Counted from the stretch's first letter, positions 1-8,748 are shown. The stretch is 64,000 nt of DNA from Verrucomicrobiota bacterium (GCA_016222805.1 JACRQG010000027.1:275349-339348); one strand, 5' to 3'. Numbers and translations are program-made. The notes: generated by a model from the letters alone, not told the origin.

Positions 1-1582
1 TCTTGAAGTCCAGCGTCGTGCCCAGGGACGAGCGCTGGTTGAACTTCAGGTTGTCGATGATGACGATGTCGGTGAGGTAGGGCCGGTCCGGGGTGGTGTC
101 GGGGTACTGCGTGGCGGCGGTGGCGGCGGCGAGTCCGGTGGTGGCGGCGCCAGCGCCGCGCCAGGTATTGGTGATGCGGTCCTCGGGGATGAACTGGTTG
201 CTGTAGCTCCCGGAGAGGGTGAACCCGAACCGCCGGTTCACGGGCACGATGAACGAGAAGTCGAATCCCGGCTGGGCCTTGTAGGAACCCCCGCGGCGGG
301 GTCCCGGGGTCTCTTCCAGCGTGCGGTAGTTGTCCCGCATCATCAGATACACGCTGCCGACCAACAGCGGCCGGGCGCGTTCGAAGGCGCTTCGCGGGAC
401 GATGTTCACGCCCCCGGCGAGGGCGGCCGCGGGCGATTCCGGCGTGGGCGAGTGCGTGACCTCCAGTCGGGCGGCGTTGTGGATCGAGATCTGCAGCAAC
501 TCGGTCGAGCGCGAGGTGCTGGCGCTCGAGGTGCTCGCGAGATCGAATCCGCCGACCGTCACCGGCACGTTGTTCGACGGCACGCCGTCCATGGAGATCG
601 TGTTCGCGGTGCCGCCGACATAGTCGACGCTGATTCCCGGCATGAACTTGAGAAACTCACCGACGCTCCCATCGGCGCTGATGCCAAACTCGCCGGCGGA
701 AACAACGTGCGTGATGTTGGGCGCGAAGCGCTGTTCGTTGATGGCGATCGCGGCGCCGTCCATTTCGCGCGAGGCGCCGACGACGAACTCGGACAACCGC
801 ACGACCTCGGGTCCGCTTGGTCCACCGAAGGTGAAGTTGCGCTGGGCCGTCGCGCCGGCGGCGACGGGCACGGTTTCGACCAGCGGCTCGAATCCGGTGA
901 AGAACACGCGGATCCGCACATTGCCCGGGGCCAGCGGACCGAGGCGGTACGCGCCGCTGGCATCGGTGAGAGCTTCGATGCCGGTGCCTTCGGCGGTGAC
1001 GCGCGCCTTCTCGAGATACTCGCCACTGCGGGCGTTGAAGACCTGGCCTTCGATGGTGCCGGTGTTCTGGGCGTTGGCGACGGGGGTGCCGGCGAGGAGC
1101 CAGCCGGCGAGGAGGGCGAAGAGGGTGCGGTGGGTCACAGGAGGAGAAGCGGTGTGGTTGCGCGGGGCGGCATTCGGTGGGGCCGGTGGTACCGCCGCCG
1201 ACGGTGCCTGGCTTTTTACAGTCTTCGCCGGCGCCGGTGTCGCTGGCACGGGGCGGCGGTTGACGAGGAAGCCGCCCGACTTGGGGTCGTGCACGGCGAC
1301 GAGGCCGGTGCCAGCGAGCAGGCGGTCCAGCGCTTCGCGCGGGGTGAAGGTCCCGGCCAGGGCGTTGGTCTGCTCGCCGCGCACGGCCTCCATCAGGAAG
1401 AGGATCGGCCGGCCGGATTCCGTGGCGAATTGCGCCAGGACGGCCGCCGCCTCGCCGCGGGGGAGGCGGTAGTTCCGTTTCGGTTCGTCCGCGGTGGCCC
1501 GCGCGGCCACCGCGGTCGCGGCCAGCGCGCAGCACAGGGTGCCGGCGACAACGCGGGACGGTGGGGGGAGGGCGAGGACCAT
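1..1582 (-). CDS. TonB-dependent receptor with N-terminal STN domain, FecA-type (C-terminus beyond the left edge)
   Basis: This is an outer-membrane TonB-dependent receptor, continuously open on the minus strand to the window edge, so the C-terminal barrel is missing. The start used is the ATG at 1582; a GTG at 1600 is also possible. The order is: signal peptide (about residues 1-31), STN/secretin short domain (about 36-108, including ALAGTFTPREALDRLLAGTG), an Ala/Pro-rich linker, a second signal-peptide-like stretch (about 149-172), a carboxypeptidase-regulatory-like domain (about 173-250), a TonB-box-like LSEFVVG, then the plug. The STN domain and the FecR and ECF sigma genes immediately upstream point to ligand-dependent transcription signalling. 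The plug is strikingly similar to the receptor at 32029-35166 (shared HSPTPESP, NTWRGAG and TAATQYPDTTP stretches), which lacks the STN domain. The ligand is unknown. Confidence 0.88.
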   Translation of the reverse strand, partial: MVLALPPPSRVVAGTLCCALAATAVAARATADEPKRNYRLPRGEAAAVLAQFATESGRPILFLMEAVRGEQTNALAGTFTPREALDRLLAGTGLVAVHDPKSGGFLVNRRPVPATPAPAKTVKSQAPSAAVPPAPPNAAPRNHTASPPVTHRTLFALLAGWLLAGTPVANAQNTGTIEGQVFNARSGEYLEKARVTAEGTGIEALTDASGAYRLGPLAPGNVRIRVFFTGFEPLVETVPVAAGATAQRNFTFGGPSGPEVVRLSEFVVGASREMDGAAIAINEQRFAPNITHVVSAGEFGISADGSVGEFLKFMPGISVDYVGGTANTISMDGVPSNNVPVTVGGFDLASTSSASTSRSTELLQISIHNAARLEVTHSPTPESPAAALAGGVNIVPRSAFERARPLLVGSVYLMMRDNYRTLEETPGPRRGGSYKAQPGFDFSFIVPVNRRFGFTLSGSYSNQFIPEDRITNTWRGAGAATTGLAAATAATQYPDTTPDRPYLTDIVIIDNLKFNQRSSLGTTLDFK

Positions 1583-1672
1583 GCGCACGAGGAGGGGCAC
1601 ACTTGAAACGCACGCCGCGCCGAAACGGACTAGTGCCGCCACGAGAATCGCCATCGAGCGGTGGCTGACTGC

Positions 1673-1734
1673 ACCCAGGGAAAACACGGAAGGCAGGGGT
1701 CGGGGTTTCCGCGTCTTCGGTGGGTTCCGTGGGG
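1673..1734. repeat. Degenerate ACACGGA-type interspersed inverted repeat
   Basis: Between fecR-like and the receptor lie AACACGGAAGGC and, on the other strand, CCACGGAACCCACCGAAGACGCGGA. The two halves form an imperfect inverted repeat. A related, clearer element is at 24596-24667. This looks like a worn copy of a dispersed palindromic repeat; no function is claimed. Confidence 0.35.
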
Positions 1735-1754
1735 AGGTCGTCCCGACCCCGGGT

Positions 1755-2813
1755 TCAGCGCGCGCGGCGAAGGACGATTTCCTCCGGCCCGCGGCGCTCG
1801 GCCGCAATATCGCCGCCGCGCTCCAGCAGCGCCACGAAGGCCTCCACCTGATCGAGCACCAGCACGCCTCCGAGGCGGCGCTCGCGCAATTCGTCATCGG
1901 CCAGCGTCAGCTGAATCGCGTTGCGCCGGTTGAACCGCGCGATCAGTTCCGCGAGCGGCACGTCGCTTAGCACCACGGTACGGCGGTGCCACGCCAGCGC
2001 CCCGCGCAACTCCGGCGGAGCCACCTTCTCGATCTCTGGCCGGGCGGTCGCATCGGCCCGCGCCACCCGGGCCCGCTCGCCCGCCCCAAGCTGGGGCAAG
2101 GGAGCAGCGGGCGCGGACGCTGGCGGTGGCGTTTCCGGCGCCACCTCCACCCGCCCTTCCTCCACCAGCACTTCCACGGCGGTCGGTGCCAGCCGGACGG
2201 TGAAGGCCGTGCCGATCGCCCGCACCGCCACCCCCGCAGCCGTGGCGATGAACGGGTGCACCGCATCGTGCGCCACCTCGAAATGGGCCTGGCCGGCCTC
2301 GAGGCGCACCCGGCGGTTCCGGCCGGAGAAGTCGACGCGCACCGCGCTGCGGGCATCGAGGTGGACGGTCGAGCCATCGCGCAGCGCGATCTGCTGCGAC
2401 ACCTCGGTATCGTTCACGAAGTGGTCCCGGCCGGCCATCTGCGCCGTGTAATACCACCAGCCGCACAAGCCGAGCACGACGGCGGCGGCGAGGGCAAGCG
2501 GCGCCGCGCGCCGCGGACTGGGAGACCGGAGGGCGGACGGCGGAGGACGGTGGGCGAAAGTCGCGGCCGGAGCCGCTGTGGTGGCCGGGGTGGAATCCAG
2601 CGGGCCGAAACGGGCCTCGAGCGGGCGACGCACGGTGGGCATCATTTCCAGCACGGCCATCGTGCGCTCGATCTGGCGCACGGCGGCGGCGTGCCGCGGG
2701 TCGGCGGCGCACCAGGCCGCGAAGGCTTCCGCCCGCCCGGGGGCGAAGCCCTCATCGCGCTCGCACAGCCAGATGGCGGCCTGCTCGTCGAGGGGTGTCG
2801 GTGGCCCGCTCAT
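1755..2813 (-). CDS. FecR-family anti-sigma factor / signal transducer
   Basis: This 352-residue protein has the FecR architecture. An N-terminal cytoplasmic DUF4880-like region (about 5-55, with AFAAWCAADPRHAAAVRQIE) comes first, then one membrane segment (about 104-122, ending GWWYYTA). The periplasmic FecR domain follows, with LRDGSTVHLDARSAVRV and VRAIGTAFTVR, then a C-terminal DUF4974/STN-like part (LSDVPLAELIARFNR). In the Fec paradigm it reads the state of the receptor in the outer membrane and controls the partner ECF sigma factor. Its ATG overlaps the sigma-factor stop by four bases (ATGA, 2810-2813), so the two are translationally coupled. The receptor gene follows about 170 bases downstream. 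Confidence 0.93.
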   Translation of the reverse strand: MSGPPTPLDEQAAIWLCERDEGFAPGRAEAFAAWCAADPRHAAAVRQIERTMAVLEMMPTVRRPLEARFGPLDSTPATTAAPAATFAHRPPPSALRSPSPRRAAPLALAAAVVLGLCGWWYYTAQMAGRDHFVNDTEVSQQIALRDGSTVHLDARSAVRVDFSGRNRRVRLEAGQAHFEVAHDAVHPFIATAAGVAVRAIGTAFTVRLAPTAVEVLVEEGRVEVAPETPPPASAPAAPLPQLGAGERARVARADATARPEIEKVAPPELRGALAWHRRTVVLSDVPLAELIARFNRRNAIQLTLADDELRERRLGGVLVLDQVEAFVALLERGGDIAAERRGPEEIVLRRAR

Positions 2814-3367
2814 GCCGTCTCCTCCTGCGCCCCTGGCGCCAGTTCCTGCAGCAGGCCCTCGCGGGCGAAAAACCGTGCGCAGTCGCGCACACCCTTGACC
2901 AGGTGGATTTTCACGGTCGGCACCGCGAGGCCGAGACGGGCGGCGATGTCCCGGCCGCTCAGCCCTTCCACATAGCGCAGCATCATCACCTCGCGGCAGC
3001 GCGGCGGCAGGGCGGACACGGCTTCAAACAGCGTCTGCTGCTGGTGGCTGGAGTCGAGGAGGGCAGCCGCATCCGGTGTGTCGGCGGCGGTGGGCAGCGC
3101 CTCGAGGTCCGTACCTTCAACGCAGGGCGAGGCGCGACGGCGGCGGAAGAGGTCGATCGCGGCGTTGCGGGCCACGGCGAAGAGATAGGCCTTGGCGCAA
3201 TCGTCGCGCACCTGGTCGCGCATCCGCAGCATCCGCAGGTAGGCCTCCTGAATCACGTCGTCGTGATCGGGCAACGTGGGAAAGCGCTTCAACAGGTACG
3301 CTCGCAGGGCCGGCTCGTGCGGCTGCACGGTCTCGTAGAACCAGCGGGCCTGTTCGGGAGGGGGCAT
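2810..3367 (-). CDS. RNA polymerase ECF sigma factor, FecI-like
   Basis: This 185-residue protein is a group 4 (ECF) sigma factor. Region 2 is visible at about residues 15-85 (HDDVIQEAYLRMLRMRD, then AYLFAVARNAAIDLFRRRR) and region 4 at about 115-165 (ALPPRCREVMMLRYVEGLSG followed by a helix-turn-helix). It is the first gene of the sigma - FecR - STN-receptor unit and presumably directs transcription of the receptor when the signal is present. The ATG at 3367 gives a full-length region 2. No extra C-terminal domain is present. Confidence 0.93.
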   Translation of the reverse strand: MPPPEQARWFYETVQPHEPALRAYLLKRFPTLPDHDDVIQEAYLRMLRMRDQVRDDCAKAYLFAVARNAAIDLFRRRRASPCVEGTDLEALPTAADTPDAAALLDSSHQQQTLFEAVSALPPRCREVMMLRYVEGLSGRDIAARLGLAVPTVKIHLVKGVRDCARFFAREGLLQELAPGAQEETA

Positions 3368-3658
3368 CGGCGCGGATTGGGGCCTCCGCCATGCCGGCGA
3401 AGGGCAGCTCTGATTCGCGGCGATTCGGCCAGGGAGTCAAGCGGCCCGGCACCCGCTGCAACTATTCCCGTTTTTGACTAATCCGATTTGCGGGCTTGTT
3501 CGTTCGGTCTGCGACGGCGCGATTTGCCACGGTCTCCGGCCCCTTCGCCACCCTCAGCCAGCCCGCGCCGGCTCCCGGCCTGAACTGGGACTCGTTGGCG
3601 GTGATGGCTGCGGCGGTCGCGAGCGAGGTTTCGACTCGCTGGGCGGCCCTGCGCTCTT

Positions 3659-3704
3659 CCCCATGAACATGGGGCTACCGGGCGGGTCCGGGCTAGCATA
3701 TGCT
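3659..3704 (+). promoter_or_regulatory. Palindromic operator plus promoter (site A) of the amidohydrolase operon
   Basis: A perfect inverted repeat CCCCATGAACATGGGG (3659-3674) is followed directly by CTACCG (3675-3680, a poor -35) and, after 18 bases, by TATGCT (3699-3704, -10). The same arrangement recurs at 12631-12674 and, on the minus strand, at 7204-7157. A weak -35 abutted by a palindrome suits activation by a dimeric regulator. The predicted transcript start near 3711 would leave a leader of over 200 bases. The rest of the 3368-3927 gap has no convincing gene. Confidence 0.7.
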
Positions 3705-3757
3705 CAGGACAGTCGCGCGCCCTGATGTCCTTTGCCACGATCGATCCGCCGTCGGTC

Positions 3758-3776
3758 CGACCTGTCCTGCAGGTCG
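3758..3776 (+). other. Hairpin in the amidohydrolase leader
   Basis: CGACCTG-TCCTG-CAGGTCG forms a perfect 7-bp stem with a 5-base loop in the long predicted 5' leader of the operon, between promoter site A and the start codon at 3928. There is no U-tract, so it is not called a terminator. Its role is unknown. Confidence 0.35.
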
Positions 3777-3927
3777 TCACGCTTGCCTCGCGGTTTCGGG
3801 CCCACGGCCCGCGCCGAACCGAGCAAAGGAGGCGCACGTTGCGGGCGGGCGAAGGAGAGGGCCGGGCCCGAATGGGAGAGTGGGGCGGGGGCCGCGGCGT
3901 GATCATCCCCGACGGCCCGCTCGCGCC

Positions 3928-4719
3928 ATGAACTTCGAGATTTGGGATGCCCACACCCACCTGAGCGGCGTGCCGGGTGCGACGCCCGAGGCGCGGATGG
4001 CGGCGCTGCTGGCCGCCGCGGATCGTCTCGGCATCTCGCGGCTCTGCGTCTTCATGGGGATGACCTGGCACTACGATCCCACCCCCGAACTCCTGCGCCA
4101 GGCCAACGACGAGGTGCTGCGGGCGGTGCGGGCTTTTCCCGATCGCGTCTTCGGCTTTGTCTATCTGAATCCGAAGCACCCGCAGGCCAGTCTCGACGAA
4201 CTGAACCGCTGCGTGCGCGATGGTCCGATGGTCGGGGTGAAACTCTGGGTGGCGCTGCGCTGTGATGATGCGCGCCTCGATCCGCTGGTGGCGCGCGCGA
4301 CGGAGCTGCAGGCGCCCATCCTGCAACACTGCTGGCTCAAGATCACCGGCAACCTGCCCGGCGAATCCACGCCGATGGATCTCGCCGCCCTGGCGAAGCG
4401 CCATCCCCGCGCCAGCTTCATCTGCTCCCACACGGGCGGCGAGTGGGCGCGCGGCATCCGCGCGATCCGACCCCATCCGCACATCCTGGCCGAGATCTGC
4501 GGCGGCGATCCGACCGCGGGAATCACCGAGATGGCGGTGCGCGAACTCGGCGCCGAGCGGGTGCTGTTTGGCAGCGATGCCGGCGGCCGCAGTTTTGCCT
4601 CGCAGCTCGCCAAGGTTCTTGGCGCGGAGATTCCCGCGGCGGCCCGGCAGCTCATCCTCGCGGGGAATCTGCAGCGTCTGCTCCGGCCCTTTCTGCAGGC
4701 CAGGGGGGTGCGGCCGTGA
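3928..4719 (+). CDS. Metal-dependent amidohydrolase (TIM-barrel, amidohydrolase_2 type)
   Basis: This 263-residue cytoplasmic protein is a TIM-barrel amidohydrolase of the family that includes decarboxylase/lactonase-like hydrolases. The expected metal ligands are all visible: the HxH in DAHTHLSG (residues 9 and 11), a His in LQHCW, a His in ICSHTGGEW and an Asp in LFGSDAGG. The reading frame stays open further upstream, but the homologous part begins exactly at the ATG 3928, so that start is used. It has no signal peptide. It overlaps the next gene by four bases (GTGA, 4716-4719), and its promoter is probably site A at 3659-3704. The substrate cannot be told; a cyclic ester, amide or carboxylated sugar derivative is possible given the neighbours. 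Confidence 0.85.
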   Translation: MNFEIWDAHTHLSGVPGATPEARMAALLAAADRLGISRLCVFMGMTWHYDPTPELLRQANDEVLRAVRAFPDRVFGFVYLNPKHPQASLDELNRCVRDGPMVGVKLWVALRCDDARLDPLVARATELQAPILQHCWLKITGNLPGESTPMDLAALAKRHPRASFICSHTGGEWARGIRAIRPHPHILAEICGGDPTAGITEMAVRELGAERVLFGSDAGGRSFASQLAKVLGAEIPAAARQLILAGNLQRLLRPFLQARGVRP

Positions 4720-5627
4720 CTGCCAGATTGGCCGCGCCGCGCGTTGACCGGCGCGATTTCCTGAAAGCCACGGCCGTGGCCGCGGGAGTCGCGACCCTGG
4801 GACGCGCCGGGGAGGGTGCCGCCGCGGCGGCCACCGTGGGGTCGAGCGAGCTCGTCGACACCAACGTCTACCTTTCCCGATGGCCGCTGAGCCGGTTGCC
4901 GCATGACGACACCGCCGCGCTGGCGGCCAAACTCCGCTCTGCCGGGGTGACCCAGGCCTGGGCGGGCAGTTTCGATGGCTTGCTGCACCGCGATCTCGCT
5001 TCAGTGAATGCGCGGCTGGCGGAGGAGTGCCGTCGCCACGGCGCCGGGCTCCTGGTGCCGTTCGGTTCGATCAACCCGCAGCTGCCGGATTGGGAGGAGG
5101 ACCTGCGCCGGTGCGCGGAGGGGGAGCGCATGCCCGGCATCCGGTTGCATCCGAATTATCACGGCTACACGCTCGATCACCCCGCGGTCGCCCGCCTCCT
5201 GCGCCTCGCCGCCGAGCGCGGTCTGCTCGTCCAACTCGTCCTGGTGATGGAAGACGAACGGATGATGCACCCCATGCTGCGGGCGGCGCCGACGGACCCC
5301 AAGCCACTCGCCGGGCTGGTGCGGCAAACCCCCGGACTGCGGCTCATGCTTCTGAATGCGCAGCGGACGTTGCGCGGTCCGGCGCTGACTTCAATCCTCG
5401 GGGCGGGCGAGGTGGGTGTCGATCTTGCGATGCTCGAAGGGGTGGGAGGCGTCGCCGCCCTGCTGGCGGGCGGTGTGCCGCTGGAGCGCGTGCTGTTCGG
5501 CTCCTTCGCGCCGATGTTCTACTTCGAGTCCGCCGTGTTGAAGTTGCAGGAGTCGGTGTTGAGCGAACCGCAATTGGCGGCGATCCGCGGCCGGAACGCC
5601 CGGCGGCTGCTGGCCGCTGGGCGCTGA
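4716..5627 (+). CDS. Tat-exported amidohydrolase-like protein lacking metal ligands (probable pseudoenzyme)
   Basis: This 303-residue protein starts at a GTG inside the stop codon of the previous gene. It opens with a Tat signal (DRRDFLKATAVAAG, residues 11-24), followed by an amidohydrolase-like barrel. Where active members have D-x-HxH, it has DTNVYLS (residues 48-54). Near the C-terminus the usual GSDA is GSFAPMFYFES, so both N- and C-terminal metal ligands are gone. The barrel otherwise looks intact (for example GIRLHPNYHGY and GVPLERVLFGS). It may bind rather than hydrolyse a ligand, or be a partner of the active enzyme encoded just before it. Export predicts a periplasmic location, unlike its neighbour. 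Confidence 0.75.
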   Translation: MTARLAAPRVDRRDFLKATAVAAGVATLGRAGEGAAAAATVGSSELVDTNVYLSRWPLSRLPHDDTAALAAKLRSAGVTQAWAGSFDGLLHRDLASVNARLAEECRRHGAGLLVPFGSINPQLPDWEEDLRRCAEGERMPGIRLHPNYHGYTLDHPAVARLLRLAAERGLLVQLVLVMEDERMMHPMLRAAPTDPKPLAGLVRQTPGLRLMLLNAQRTLRGPALTSILGAGEVGVDLAMLEGVGGVAALLAGGVPLERVLFGSFAPMFYFESAVLKLQESVLSEPQLAAIRGRNARRLLAAGR

Positions 5628-5654
5628 GCCGCCGCCGGAGTTGTCCTCCAGTCC

Positions 5655-5677
5655 ACCCGGCTCCCGCACCGCCGGGT
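5655..5677. terminator. Hairpin between convergent genes, candidate bidirectional terminator
   Basis: ACCCGGC-(9 bases)-GCCGGGT gives a perfect 7-bp stem in the 72-base gap between the stop codons at 5627 (+) and 5700 (-). It has no T-run on either side, so an intrinsic terminator is only plausible. Confidence 0.4.
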
Positions 5678-5699
5678 CGGCGGCGCCGGGCCCGCGCGC

Positions 5700-7085
5700 T
5701 CAGGCGTTCTTAATCCTCTCGGCGTGCTTCTGGATCTTCCAGACCGCGTCGACGATGTCGGCCATGTCCTGCCGGCTGCCCAGGAACATGCCGGTGCTGT
5801 TGAGCCAGACCGAGGTCTGAAAAGTCTCGAGCAGCTTGGGGCAGTGATTCCGCTCCTTGTACTTCGCGAAGTCGAGTTCCGCAGCCGGGTAGAGTTTCCG
5901 ATACGTGCGCGAGGCCAGGGTCTCGCGCAGCAGGCCCTGCGTGTAGAGCGGATCGTTGGGATATCCGCCGGTCACGCTGACGCCCTCCGCCCCCAGGGCC
6001 TTGACGAACTTGTCGCGCGGGAGGCCCTGGAACGCCTGGGCGTCGTAGATGAAGGGGCACATGTAATAGGAGAGACTGTCGACGCCGTCGTACAAACGGA
6101 TCGGCTTGATGCCTGGAATCTCGGCCAGCTTGGCCCGGAGCCAGTTGCCGTTCTCGTTGCGCGTGCGGTGCTGGGCTTCGAAGCGCTGCAACTGGATGAG
6201 CCCGATGGCGGCCTGGTACTCCGCCATGCGGATCTTGTTGCCGAGACGGTACGAGTGAATGGTGCTGGCGTAGGTGCCGGGCGCGATGCTGGAGGCGTAA
6301 CCGTAGTTGTGGTACGAGTAGAGCCGGTCCTTGAAGTTGCCGTCGTCGGTGGTGATCGCTCCGCCTTCGCCGATCGGCATGATCTTGCTCGTCTGGAAGC
6401 TGAAACAGCCCGCGTGACCGAACGAGCCCATCTTGCGGCCCCGGATGGAGGACAGATGCGCCTGGCAGGCGTCCTCGACCACGAACAGGTTATGCTCCCG
6501 CGCGATCTTCATGATCGTCTCCATGTCGGACGGGAAGCCGCAGATGTGGACGGGCAGAATCGCCTTGGTGCGGGGCGTGATCTTCGCGCGGATCTTCTCC
6601 GGGTCGATCTGGTAGGTCGTCGGATCAATGTCCGCGAAGACCGGAATCGCCTTCTGATAGAGGATGCCGAAGATCGACGCGCTGAAGGTGTAGGGCGACA
6701 TGATGACCTCGTCGCCGGGCCCCACGTCGAGCTCCATGAACGCGGCGCTCAGGGCGTTGGTGCCGTTGACGACGGCGAGGGCGTGCTTGTTGCCGATCAG
6801 TTTCGCCCACTTTTCCTCAAATTCCGTGACCAGCTTGGCCCGGGACCAGACGCCGCGCTTCATGACCTCCGCGAGCTGCGGGTCGTCCGCGGCTTCCCAC
6901 TGGGGCCATTTCGGCCAGCCGCCCTGGTGGACGGGCGCGCCGCCGAGGATGGCGGGCGCAGCGACATCGGATTTCTTGGCGCCGGGGCCGGAGGCGGCGG
7001 TGACGCTCGCCATCGCGAAGGCTCCGCCGATGGCGCCGGCCGATCCCGTCTTGAGAAAACTGCGGCGGCTCAGGTTCGTAGGCAT
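5700..7085 (-). CDS. Tat-exported DegT/DnrJ/EryC1/StrS-family aminotransferase
   Basis: This 461-residue PLP-dependent fold-type I enzyme belongs to the sugar aminotransferase family. The family hallmarks are VVNGTNALSAAF (about 106-117), PGDEVIMSPYTF (about 123-134), VEDACQAH (about 203-210) and the Schiff-base lysine, Lys234, in SFQTSKIMPIGEGGA. It carries a clear Tat signal, SRRSFLKTGSAGA (residues 6-18). A family member folded with its cofactor before export would act in the periplasm, which is unusual because these enzymes normally work on cytoplasmic nucleotide sugars. The start is supported by GAGGA about 8 bases before the ATG. It is divergent from the second aminotransferase at 7432 and has promoter site C (7204-7157) upstream. 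It may alternatively dehydrate or epimerise rather than transaminate. Confidence 0.85.
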   Translation of the reverse strand: MPTNLSRRSFLKTGSAGAIGGAFAMASVTAASGPGAKKSDVAAPAILGGAPVHQGGWPKWPQWEAADDPQLAEVMKRGVWSRAKLVTEFEEKWAKLIGNKHALAVVNGTNALSAAFMELDVGPGDEVIMSPYTFSASIFGILYQKAIPVFADIDPTTYQIDPEKIRAKITPRTKAILPVHICGFPSDMETIMKIAREHNLFVVEDACQAHLSSIRGRKMGSFGHAGCFSFQTSKIMPIGEGGAITTDDGNFKDRLYSYHNYGYASSIAPGTYASTIHSYRLGNKIRMAEYQAAIGLIQLQRFEAQHRTRNENGNWLRAKLAEIPGIKPIRLYDGVDSLSYYMCPFIYDAQAFQGLPRDKFVKALGAEGVSVTGGYPNDPLYTQGLLRETLASRTYRKLYPAAELDFAKYKERNHCPKLLETFQTSVWLNSTGMFLGSRQDMADIVDAVWKIQKHAERIKNA

Positions 7086-7156
7086 GATGATGATCCTCGT
7101 TGGGTGGGAGAAGGAGGTACCGCGTTCCGGGGCGGAGACCGTTCCACTTCCTGCTC

Positions 7157-7204
7157 AAGTTACCTGAAATCAGCCCCACCCGATATCCCCATCTTCATGG
7201 GGAT
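7157..7204 (-). promoter_or_regulatory. Palindromic operator plus promoter (site C) of the minus-strand aminotransferase
   Basis: Read on the minus strand, CCCCATGAAGATGGGG (7202-7187, 8-bp perfect arms when the flanking AT is included) is followed by ATATCGGG (-35-like ATATCG at 7186-7181) and, after 18 bases, by TAACTT (7162-7157, -10). Order and spacing match sites A and B. The predicted start lies about 65 bases before the ATG at 7085. No matching site points towards the divergent gene at 7432. The rest of the 7086-7431 gap shows no gene. Confidence 0.65.
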
Positions 7205-7431
7205 TTCAGGGAACCGGACTTCCCGCTAGGTTCGCGCCGCGTCGGTGTCCGTCCAGCGCCGTCTTGTCTTTCCCTTATGCCCGCTTCCTTCGTCGATCCG
7301 GCGGCTCGCGCCACTCACCCGTGGCCGATGGGGGCCGACGGGAGCCGCATGGGCATCAAGAACGGCAGCGTCCCTCCCGCTGTCCGAGGATCGGGGGAGG
7401 CCACGCCCGCTAATTTTTCCAGGAAATCCCC

Positions 7432-8748
7432 ATGAAAGACCAACCGTCCGCCGTCTCCCGCCGCGATTTTCTCGCGACCACCTCCGCCGCCCTCCTTGTG
7501 AGCCAGGCCCCGGCTGCCGCCGCGGCCACGCCGAAACTTGCCCTGCAGGGCGGGGAAAAGGCGGTCAAGACCCCGGTCAAACGCGCCCGCCGCTGGGGCG
7601 ACCTGGAGCGCGAACGGCTCAACGCGATGCTCGAGCAGGACTCGCTTCTCTACTGGAAGGGGCCGCAGACGGCGCTCGCGTTGGAGCGATTCAGGAAGAT
7701 CCATCCCTTCAAGTGGGCCCATACGTGCTCTTCCGGCACCGCCGCGCTCCATATCGCGGTGCTCGCCGCGGGAATCGGGCCGGGCGACGAGGTCATCACC
7801 TCGCCCATCACCGACATCGGCACCGTCATCGGCGTGATTTACCAGCATGGGGTGCCGGTGTTCGCCGATCTGGGTGCGAGCACCTACAACCTGGATCCGG
7901 CCGACGTGGAACGGCGCATCACCCCGCGCACGAAGGCGATCATCGCGGTGCACCTGTGCGGCAATCCCTGCGACCTGCGCGCGCTCAAGGCGATCGCGGA
8001 CAAACACCAGCTGATCCTGATCGAGGACTGCTGCCAGGCGTGGGGCGCGAAATACCGGGGCCAGCCCATCGGCTCCGTCGGCCACATCGCCTGCTGGTCG
8101 CTGCAGGACACCAAGCACATCACCTGCGGCGATGGCGGCGTGGTGGCCTCGAGCGACGAACGCTTCGGGCCGTTGCTCCAGAAATGCGGCGACAAGGGGG
8201 CCGACCGCGGCAAGGGCGGCGGCTTCCAGATGTTCGCCACCAACTACCGCATGAGCGAACCTCAGGCCGCCGTGCTGGCCGCCCAGTTGGAGCGGCTCGA
8301 GGGCTTCGCCGGCGCGCGCGCGCGACTCGGGCGCCTGCTCACCGAGAAGATCTCCGGCATTCCCGGTATCCTGCCGCACCAGGTGCATCCCGAGGACCGG
8401 TGCGTGTATTGGTTCTATTTCATGCGGTTCAAGGAGGCGGCGTTCCGCTGCAACCGCGCGGACTTCGTCAAGGCGCTCGCGGCCGAGGGCGTCGTCTGTT
8501 CCGCCGGCTACATCGCCGTGCCGCTGCATCGCGAACCGGTTTTTCAAAAGCACGGTTTCTTTGCCGGACGCTGGCCGGTAAAGGAGATGGGTCTCACGGC
8601 GATGGACTTCACCAAGCACCACACCCCCGAGGTCGAGGCCATCCTGCAAAACGGGATCAGGTTCGTGATTCACGAGGGCATGACCGAGGCCTACATCGAC
8701 GGGGTTGCCGAGGCGGTGCGCAAGGTGGCCGCGCATTACGCCGTGTGA
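7432..8748 (+). CDS. Second Tat-exported DegT/DnrJ/EryC1/StrS-family aminotransferase
   Basis: This 438-residue protein has a Tat signal (SRRDFLATTSAALL, residues 9-22) followed by a full DegT-type fold: CSSGTAALHIAVLAAG (about 99-114), PGDEVITSPITD (about 117-128), IEDCCQAWGAK (about 197-207) and the PLP lysine, Lys228, in SLQDTKHITCGDGG. It is only moderately similar to the divergent aminotransferase at 5700-7085, so they are probably paired enzymes with different substrates rather than a recent duplication. AGGA lies 7 bases before the ATG. The two-component genes follow about 130 bases downstream on the same strand and may be co-transcribed. Natural partners would be keto-sugars made by a periplasmic oxidoreductase such as the one at 17673. 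Confidence 0.85.
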   Translation: MKDQPSAVSRRDFLATTSAALLVSQAPAAAAATPKLALQGGEKAVKTPVKRARRWGDLERERLNAMLEQDSLLYWKGPQTALALERFRKIHPFKWAHTCSSGTAALHIAVLAAGIGPGDEVITSPITDIGTVIGVIYQHGVPVFADLGASTYNLDPADVERRITPRTKAIIAVHLCGNPCDLRALKAIADKHQLILIEDCCQAWGAKYRGQPIGSVGHIACWSLQDTKHITCGDGGVVASSDERFGPLLQKCGDKGADRGKGGGFQMFATNYRMSEPQAAVLAAQLERLEGFAGARARLGRLLTEKISGIPGILPHQVHPEDRCVYWFYFMRFKEAAFRCNRADFVKALAAEGVVCSAGYIAVPLHREPVFQKHGFFAGRWPVKEMGLTAMDFTKHHTPEVEAILQNGIRFVIHEGMTEAYIDGVAEAVRKVAAHYAV

